DNA of 8,111 nucleotides from positions 1 to 8,111 of the forward strand of contig QFQX01000094.1 of NCBI GenBank assembly GCA_003248775.1. The letters are read 5' to 3'. Every line of letters starts with the position of its first letter. Positions within the stretch are counted from its first letter, which is position 1. The translations under genes and the position numbers were made by a program. A model generated the notes under the pieces. That model saw only the letters and a program-made list of their open reading frames with translations, ran no database searches and was not told the origin of the DNA. This stretch comes from Shinella sp. Its GTDB lineage: Bacteria > Pseudomonadota > Alphaproteobacteria > Rhizobiales > Rhizobiaceae. Shown here one piece after another: positions 1 through 3,847 of the stretch.

Positions 1-635
1 TGCCTTGCCCACTGTCCCGCACAGTTCACCACCTTTTCGCAGGCGATATCGCCAAGCGTGGTCTTCACCGCGACGATGCGACCGTCCTTCATGTCGAAGC
101 CCGTCACCCGGACGTTCTCAACGATCTTCGCGCCATGCATGCGCGCGCCCTTGGCCAGCGACTGGGTGATGTCGGAGGGGCTGGCCTGACCGTCCGTCGG
201 CAACCAGCTTGCGCCGACGAGATCACCGACATTCATCAACGGCCACATCCGCTTGACCTCTTCCGGCGAGACGAGATGCATCTCCATGCCGAAACTGCCG
301 GCGGTCGTGGCAAGCCGGCGGAATTCCGTCCAGCGGTCCTGATTGGTGGCGAGCCGCAGACAGCCGGTCATCTTCCAGCCGGTGGCAAGGCCGGTCTCGG
401 CCTCCAGCCCCTTGTAGAGGTCGACCGAATATTTCAGCACACGGGTGATGGAAGCCGACGACCGCAATTGCCCGACGAGACCCGCCGCATGCCAGGTGGA
501 GCCGGAGGTCAGCGTGCCCTGCTCCAGCAGCACCACATCCGCCTTGTGATCACGGGCCAGATGATAGGCAGTGGAGCAGCCGATGATGCCGCCGCCGATG
601 ACGACGATCTGCGCATGGGAAGGAAGCGTGGTCAT
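1..635 (-). CDS. FAD-dependent oxidoreductase, dimethylglycine/sarcosine dehydrogenase-like (N-terminal part)
   Basis: Only the first 211 codons are in the window; the gene continues past the left edge. The protein opens with a dinucleotide-binding (Rossmann) fold: GGGIIG at residues 14-19 and the acidic residue E38 at the end of the second strand, as expected for FAD binding. It then has the motif GSTWHAAGL at 45-53. In mitochondrial dimethylglycine dehydrogenase and its relatives, the histidine of this motif (H49 here) carries covalently bound FAD, so covalent flavinylation is likely. These enzymes oxidatively demethylate N-methyl amines such as dimethylglycine or sarcosine, and many rhizobial versions carry a C-terminal GcvT-like folate domain; whether this one does cannot be seen. 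The start ATG (635-633) overlaps the kinase stop as ATGA, so the two are probably translationally coupled. The substrate is inferred from the family only. Confidence 0.85.
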   Translation of the reverse strand, partial: MTTLPSHAQIVVIGGGIIGCSTAYHLARDHKADVVLLEQGTLTSGSTWHAAGLVGQLRSSASITRVLKYSVDLYKGLEAETGLATGWKMTGCLRLATNQDRWTEFRRLATTAGSFGMEMHLVSPEEVKRMWPLMNVGDLVGASWLPTDGQASPSDITQSLAKGARMHGAKIVENVRVTGFDMKDGRIVAVKTTLGDIACEKVVNCAGQWAR

Positions 636-1555
636 GAAAAGGTCTTTCCGTAAAGGGTATGATAATGGTCGAGGGCAGCGGCAAGCCGCTCGAGATTTTC
701 TTCCGTGTAGGCGACGTAATCCGCGCCCGGCGCTGACAGATGCAGCTCCGACACCATGCTCCACATCGCCTCGCGCAGCAGAGAAGCGCATTGCATGGCG
801 GCGAGCGAACGGCGGATTTCTGGATCGGGCGTTGTCCCGAGATAGGCGGCAAGAAATTCCTCCGACTGATCCGCAGAAAGCCCCGGATTCGAGGTTGCGC
901 CGGCCAGATCGAACATCGCCGTGGAGAAACCGGCATATTCGTAATCGATCAGCCAGAGGCGCTCGCCGTCATCCATGATGTTGGCGGGCAGGAGATCGTT
1001 GTGACCGAAGACGATCGGCAACGGCCATTGCGCCTTTTCGAGTTCGTCGGCAATCGCCAGATATCCGGGCAGTTCCGCCGTCAGGCGGCTTTTGCCCTTC
1101 TCCAGCGTGTAGGCGTAATCGCGAATGACGTGAAAGGGCCAGAACAGGAAGGCCGCGCCGCGCACGAAACGCGGCATGGTGTCATGAAAGGCCCGGAGCA
1201 TCCGGGCGACCCGCTCCCGCTCGTAAATGACGTCTTCCGCGGAAAACGTCTTGCCCTGGATCAGCCCGCTCACCATCACGCCCGGTTCCGCATAGTGGAT
1301 ATCGGGACCGAAGCCGGCGGCGTGCGCGGCCTGGGCGGTCATCAGTTCGCGATCCCGGAAGACGTGATGAAACGGATAGTCGCTGCCAAACCGCACGACG
1401 TGCAGGCCGGCAGCGTCCCGCACCACATAACTTTCGTTGCTGATGCCGCCCTTCAAACGCGAAATCTCGATGATGCCGTTCCAGCAGGGCAAGGCCCGGA
1501 TGCGGTCTTCCGTTGCTTTCAGGACGATGGAATCGGATGGAAGGGCAGCACTCAT
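632..1555 (-). CDS. Choline/ethanolamine kinase-family phosphotransferase
   Basis: A 307-residue protein with the aminoglycoside-phosphotransferase/choline-kinase fold. Visible motifs are the N-lobe segment GGISNESYVV (36-45) with the loop that covers ATP, the catalytic Brenner-type motif HNDLLPANIM at 185-194 (D187 as catalytic base, N192 for metal), and the choline-kinase hallmark LIDYEYAG at 202-209 (D204 binds Mg-ATP). It probably transfers phosphate from ATP to the hydroxyl of a small amino alcohol or similar compound in the cytoplasm. The exact substrate cannot be read from sequence; choline is plausible given the dimethylglycine-dehydrogenase-like neighbour. The length is usual for bacterial choline-kinase-like proteins. 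The start at 1555 is forced, because the frame is closed by a TGA ten codons upstream with no good start between. Its own Shine-Dalgarno (AGGG) is weak, but a small ORF with a strong one ends on its ATG. It is divergent from the DeoR gene. Confidence 0.9.
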   Translation of the reverse strand: MSAALPSDSIVLKATEDRIRALPCWNGIIEISRLKGGISNESYVVRDAAGLHVVRFGSDYPFHHVFRDRELMTAQAAHAAGFGPDIHYAEPGVMVSGLIQGKTFSAEDVIYERERVARMLRAFHDTMPRFVRGAAFLFWPFHVIRDYAYTLEKGKSRLTAELPGYLAIADELEKAQWPLPIVFGHNDLLPANIMDDGERLWLIDYEYAGFSTAMFDLAGATSNPGLSADQSEEFLAAYLGTTPDPEIRRSLAAMQCASLLREAMWSMVSELHLSAPGADYVAYTEENLERLAAALDHYHTLYGKTFS

Positions 1556-1623
1556 TGCAACACCCTGCCCGAATACAGGCAGAGGTCATCAGAGTGTGGC
1601 GATACGGGCAGAGGGACAAGCAT
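1552..1623 (-). CDS. Possible 23-aa leader peptide, coupled to the kinase
   Basis: A 24-codon ORF starts at ATG 1623-1621 and ends with TGA 1554-1552, which overlaps the kinase ATG as ATGA. It begins MLVPLPVSPH and ends SGRVLQ. It is preceded by the best Shine-Dalgarno in the region, GGGAGGAAA, with GGAGG seven bases from the ATG, whereas the kinase has only a weak one. The likely job is to bring ribosomes to the kinase start by translational coupling, or to act as a regulatory leader. The peptide has no recognisable domain and no run of one amino acid, so a classical attenuator is not indicated. It could also be chance, or the relic of an older kinase start. Confidence is moderate because only the start context and the exact overlap support it. 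Confidence 0.45.
   Translation of the reverse strand: MLVPLPVSPHSDDLCLYSGRVLQ
1573..1614. repeat. Imperfect 13-bp direct repeat, 29-bp period
   Basis: ATACAGGCAGAGG (1573-1585) recurs as ATACGGGCAGAGG (1602-1614) with one mismatch. Both copies lie just ahead of the kinase, inside the possible leader ORF. They could be half-sites for a regulator or the remains of a small duplication; the intervening sequence is not repeated. Confidence 0.35.
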
Positions 1624-1627
1624 GCAG

Positions 1628-1636
1628 TTTCCTCCC
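1628..1636 (-). promoter_or_regulatory. Strong ribosome-binding site of the leader ORF
   Basis: Read on the minus strand this is GGGAGGAAA, a near-perfect match to the anti-Shine-Dalgarno. Its GGAGG core ends seven bases before ATG 1623. No other start codon lies at a usable distance, so it marks translation beginning at 1623 rather than at the kinase ATG 68 bases further on. Confidence 0.5.
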
Positions 1637-1687
1637 AGTCGAACGCATGAAATCTGTCAGGCCGATCCCACACGCCGTTCCCGCGTT

Positions 1688-1717
1688 ATTCTTGTCGTGA
1701 GGCGCAACGGGCATCAA
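1688..1717 (-). promoter_or_regulatory. Candidate sigma-70 promoter for the leader-kinase-oxidoreductase unit
   Basis: On the minus strand, TTGATG (1717-1712) lies 18 bases before AAGAAT (1693-1688), each matching four of six consensus bases. This would place the transcription start near 1681 and give an untranslated leader of about 58 bases before the small ORF. The match is weak and unaided by any other signal, so it is only a candidate. Confidence 0.2.
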
Positions 1718-1766
1718 CGGCAATCTCTGCCATGAATCGGGCACCTGTCAATGCGATTGATGTGGT

Positions 1767-1800
1767 ATTTTGTGGCTTTATGCCCGATTTTGCGACTTTA
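1767..1800. promoter_or_regulatory. Candidate DeoR-type operator: 14-bp direct repeats spaced 20 bp
   Basis: ATTTTGTGGCTTTA (1767-1780) and ATTTTGCGACTTTA (1787-1800) match at 12 of 14 positions and start exactly 20 bp apart, about two helical turns, so both would face the same side of the DNA. DeoR/GlpR-family repressors often bind T-rich repeated sites next to their own gene. The repeats sit 58 bp upstream of the DeoR start in a locally AT-rich patch. The repeats are seen; the binding protein is inferred. Confidence 0.4.
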
Positions 1801-1821
1801 CATTTTCATGACGGCAAAGCA

Positions 1822-1844
1822 TCGCTATCAGCTGGCGATAGCGA
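1822..1844. repeat. Perfect 8-bp inverted repeat ahead of the DeoR start
   Basis: TCGCTATC (1822-1829) and GATAGCGA (1837-1844) are exact reverse complements around a 7-base centre, AGCTGGC. The repeat ends 13 bases before the DeoR ATG. It could be an operator for a dimeric regulator, or form an RNA hairpin next to the ribosome-binding site and dampen translation. Confidence 0.4.
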
Positions 1845-1857
1845 CTGGATGGGAGCC

Positions 1858-2634
1858 ATGAACGAACCGAAGCGCCACAGGGAGATTCTGCGCTTCTTGC
1901 AGCAGGACGGAACGCTTTCGATTTCCGACCTTGCCCGTCGGCTTCGCGTTTCGCTCGAGACCATACGCCGTGATATAAAACCTCTCGCCGAGAACGGAGC
2001 GATCATTCGCATGCACGGCGCGATTGCGCTGCCGACCTCCGTCGGCGAAGCACCGTTCGAAAAACGAATGCGGGAAAATGCTGCGGCCAAGAAGGCCATC
2101 GCCCAGGCGGTCGCACTTACGATCCGCGATGGCGATTCCATCATGCTCGACACCGGCACGACGACGAGCTTTCTCGCTCGCGAACTGCTGGGTCACCGCC
2201 GCCTTACCGTGGTGACGAATTCCTCCGACATTGCCCGCACGCTGGCGACGGTCAACGACAACAAGGTCTACATGGCAGGCGGTGAACTGCGCAGCGACAA
2301 CGCCGCCGCATTCGGCGTCTCCGCGATTGAGTTCGTCAGCCGTTTCAATGTCACTCACGCGATCATCTCGGCCGGGGCAGTCGACGCGGCAAGCGGCATC
2401 ATGGATTACGACCTCGAAGAGGCGGAGTTTGCCCGGACCGTGCTTTCCCGCGGCAAAAGGACGCTGGTCGTCACCGATCACACCAAGTTTGGCCGTCAGG
2501 GGCTCGTCAAAGTCTGCGACTTTGCCGATATCAGCGAACTCGCGACGGATAGGGCTCCATCGGCAGAGATCGCCGAAGCGCTCTCGGCAGCAGGCGTTTC
2601 ACTCTTTCTCGCCAGGTCGGTGAATTCAACCTAG
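1858..2634 (+). CDS. DeoR/GlpR-family transcriptional regulator
   Basis: A 258-residue repressor of usual family length. Residues about 4-57 form the DeoR winged helix-turn-helix: KRHREIL, then DLARRLRVSLETIRRDI with the family signature VSxxTIRRD, ending with HGA where most relatives have HGG. The rest is the DeoRC effector domain, with the phospho-sugar-isomerase-like segments MLDTGTTTSFLAREL, VVTNSSDIA, MAGGELR and VVTDHTKFG. Family members sense phosphorylated metabolites. A divergent kinase next door suggests that its product, or a derivative, may be the inducer (inference). The start at 1858 was chosen because the family begins a few residues before the first helix and GGGAG precedes it closely; ATG 1849 would add three residues. 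A frame open to 1732 adds residues unlike the family. It probably represses itself and the leftward kinase/oxidoreductase unit. Confidence 0.92.
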   Translation: MNEPKRHREILRFLQQDGTLSISDLARRLRVSLETIRRDIKPLAENGAIIRMHGAIALPTSVGEAPFEKRMRENAAAKKAIAQAVALTIRDGDSIMLDTGTTTSFLARELLGHRRLTVVTNSSDIARTLATVNDNKVYMAGGELRSDNAAAFGVSAIEFVSRFNVTHAIISAGAVDAASGIMDYDLEEAEFARTVLSRGKRTLVVTDHTKFGRQGLVKVCDFADISELATDRAPSAEIAEALSAAGVSLFLARSVNST

Positions 2635-2663
2635 ACAAAGTTTCCAGTTTCCTGGAAACTGTC
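2634..2663. promoter_or_regulatory. Strong hairpin / composite operator just after the DeoR gene
   Basis: AGTTTCCAG (2639-2647) and CTGGAAACT (2652-2660) form a perfect 9-bp stem with a 4-base loop; GAC/GTC outside it can add three pairs past a 2-base bulge. The same bases can be read as a 17-bp palindrome, CAGTTTCCTGGAAACTG (2645-2661), with AGTTTCC also directly repeated at 2639 and 2646. No T-run follows, so it is not a standard intrinsic terminator. It is either a 3' stabilising hairpin for the DeoR message or a regulator-binding site for the downstream operon. Confidence 0.5.
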
Positions 2664-2675
2664 ACCCGGATGCTA

Positions 2676-2705
2676 TTGCATCTGCGAAATCGGTATTGCT
2701 TTAAT
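2676..2705 (+). promoter_or_regulatory. Candidate promoter of the export operon
   Basis: TTGCAT (2676-2681) and TTTAAT (2700-2705, five of six bases matching the -10 consensus) are 18 bases apart. Transcription would begin near 2712, about 60 bases before the first gene. The -10 overlaps the palindrome at 2702-2715, the usual layout for a repressor site. Confidence 0.35.
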
Positions 2706-2715
2706 CAAATGATTA
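2702..2715. promoter_or_regulatory. Candidate repressor operator TAATCAAATGATTA
   Basis: TAATCA and TGATTA are perfect inverted arms around AA. It is an AT-rich island in GC-rich DNA, placed over the predicted -10 and transcription start of the export operon. Short palindromes of this kind serve TetR-type regulators, which commonly control such efflux operons, but no TetR gene is in this window. The regulator is therefore unknown. Confidence 0.4.
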
Positions 2716-2728
2716 GGCGCGGCGCTTA

Positions 2729-2745
2729 CCTCTTTGCGAAAGAGG
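2729..2745. repeat. Perfect 7-bp stem-loop in the operon leader
   Basis: CCTCTTT (2729-2735), loop GCG, then AAAGAGG (2739-2745). It lies 28 bases before the GTG start, within the presumed 5' untranslated leader. It could fold in the mRNA or be a second protein-binding site. The following bases are AAAACG, not a T-run, so it is not a terminator for this strand. Confidence 0.4.
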
Positions 2746-2773
2746 AAAACGCTTTTCGACACGAGGGCTCCCG

Positions 2774-3847
2774 GTGAAACTTCCCAAACTGAACGGCATC
2801 ATTCTGGCAATCGCGGTGGCGGCTGCAGCAGGTGGCGGCTACTACGTGTGGCAGTCGATTGCTTCTACCGAACTCCCGGCAGGGATCGCGAGCGGCAATG
2901 GGCGCATCGAAGCCGTAGAGGTCGACGTGGCAGCCAAGTTTGCCGGCCGTATCAGCGAGATCTTCGTGGACGAAGGCGACTTCGTCAAAGCCGGCGACAA
3001 GATTGCCCAGATCGACACCCGCGAACTGGACACCCAGCTCAAGCAGGCCGAGGCTCAGTCCCGCCGCGCCGATATCGGCATCGAAACCGCCAATGCGCAG
3101 GTCGTCCAGCGCAACGCGGAAAAGCGCGCCGCCGAAGCCGCGATCGCCCAGCGCAAGGTCCAGCTTGAAAGCGCCATGAACCAGCAGGCCCGCGCCGAAC
3201 AACTGGCGAAGTCGAGCACCATTTCCACCCAGCAGCTGGAAGACGCACGCTTTGCCGTCGAAGGTGCCCGCGCTGCGGTTGCCGCCGCGGAAGCGGAATC
3301 CGCCGCCACCGATGCCGGCATCAGTTCGGCCAATGCGCAGGTCGTCGATGCCAAGGCCGCAGCAGATGCCGCGAAAGCCGCCATCGACACCATCAAGACA
3401 CAGATCGAGGACAGCCTGCTGACAGCGCCCCGCGATGGTCGCGTACAGTTTCGCGTCGCCCAGCCCGGAGAAATCGTTGCCGGTGGTGGCCGCGTGGTCA
3501 ATCTCGTCGACCTCGGTGACGTCTATATGAGCTTCTTCCTGCCGACGGACTACGCCAGCCGGCTGGCCATCGGTTCAGAGGTCCGCCTGAAACTCGACGC
3601 TGTGCCGCAATACCTGATCCCCGCAACGGTTTCCTATGTCGCAAGCGTCGCCCAGTTCACGCCGAAATCGGTGGAGACGGCAGTCGAGCGTGAAAAGCTG
3701 ATGTTCCGGGTAAAGGCCAAGATCAAGCCTGAACTTCTGCAGAAATACATCCAGCTGGTGAAGACCGGCGTACCCGGCATGGCCTATGTCCGCGTGGATG
3801 CCGATACGCCCTGGCCGGCCGATCTGGAGGGCAAGCTCGTCCAATGA
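2774..3847 (+). CDS. yhiI: HlyD-family membrane-fusion (periplasmic adaptor) protein, YhiI-like
   Basis: A 357-residue adaptor that would link the inner-membrane ABC exporter to the periplasm or an outer-membrane channel. One N-terminal membrane anchor lies at about 8-28. The first half of the lipoyl domain is at 41-83 (GRIEAVEVDVAAKFAGRI, then VDEGDFVKAGDKIAQID). A long Ala/Gln-rich alpha-helical hairpin covers about 84-215. The second lipoyl half begins at LLTAPRDGRVQ (215-225), with a beta-barrel from about 250 to 345. Length and order match the E. coli yhiI product. The start is GTG at 2774, preceded by GAGGG six bases upstream and followed at once by the MKLPK anchor sequence. The stop overlaps the next gene as ATGA, so the operon is tightly coupled. 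The symbol rests on architecture and synteny rather than a database match. Confidence 0.88.
   Translation: MKLPKLNGIILAIAVAAAAGGGYYVWQSIASTELPAGIASGNGRIEAVEVDVAAKFAGRISEIFVDEGDFVKAGDKIAQIDTRELDTQLKQAEAQSRRADIGIETANAQVVQRNAEKRAAEAAIAQRKVQLESAMNQQARAEQLAKSSTISTQQLEDARFAVEGARAAVAAAEAESAATDAGISSANAQVVDAKAAADAAKAAIDTIKTQIEDSLLTAPRDGRVQFRVAQPGEIVAGGGRVVNLVDLGDVYMSFFLPTDYASRLAIGSEVRLKLDAVPQYLIPATVSYVASVAQFTPKSVETAVEREKLMFRVKAKIKPELLQKYIQLVKTGVPGMAYVRVDADTPWPADLEGKLVQ
3089..3346 (+). repeat. 18-bp exact repeat inside the adaptor gene
   Basis: GCCAATGCGCAGGTCGTC occurs at 3089-3106 and 3329-3346, exactly 240 bases (80 codons) apart and in frame, encoding ANAQVV in both. The flanking residues are also alike (ADIGIET before the first, TDAGISS before the second). 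They fall on the helical-hairpin region of the protein, consistent with an old internal repeat of coiled-coil sequence. Confidence 0.5.

Larger units (their letters stand above)
1624..1857. other. Divergent intergenic region between kinase unit and DeoR gene
   Basis: I see no further convincing gene here. An open frame extends the DeoR protein upstream to 1732, but the extra 42 residues look unlike the family and cross the repeats. The stretch holds the leader's ribosome-binding site, a weak leftward promoter candidate, a pair of 14-bp direct repeats (1767-1800) in an AT-richer patch, and a 23-bp inverted repeat (1822-1844) just before the DeoR start. It is the natural place for autoregulation by the DeoR protein. 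Confidence 0.6.

Noticed and set aside
135..653. 172-residue open frame on the plus strand opposite the oxidoreductase
   Set aside because: The minus strand encodes unmistakable FAD-binding motifs in the same bases; this is a shadow frame.
740..1735. 331-residue open frame on the plus strand opposite the kinase
   Set aside because: It is antisense to a gene with clear kinase motifs, has Arg/His-rich composition with no domain, and arises from GC-rich codon bias.
1732..1857. Longer DeoR protein starting at 1732
   Set aside because: The 42 extra residues lack family character and lie across repeats and the probable promoter; 1858 gives the usual length.
1828..2481. 217-residue minus-strand frame across the DeoR gene
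   Set aside because: Shadow of the DeoR coding sequence; no recognisable motif.
2729..2745. Rho-independent terminator
   Set aside because: The stem is short and no T-run follows on either strand.
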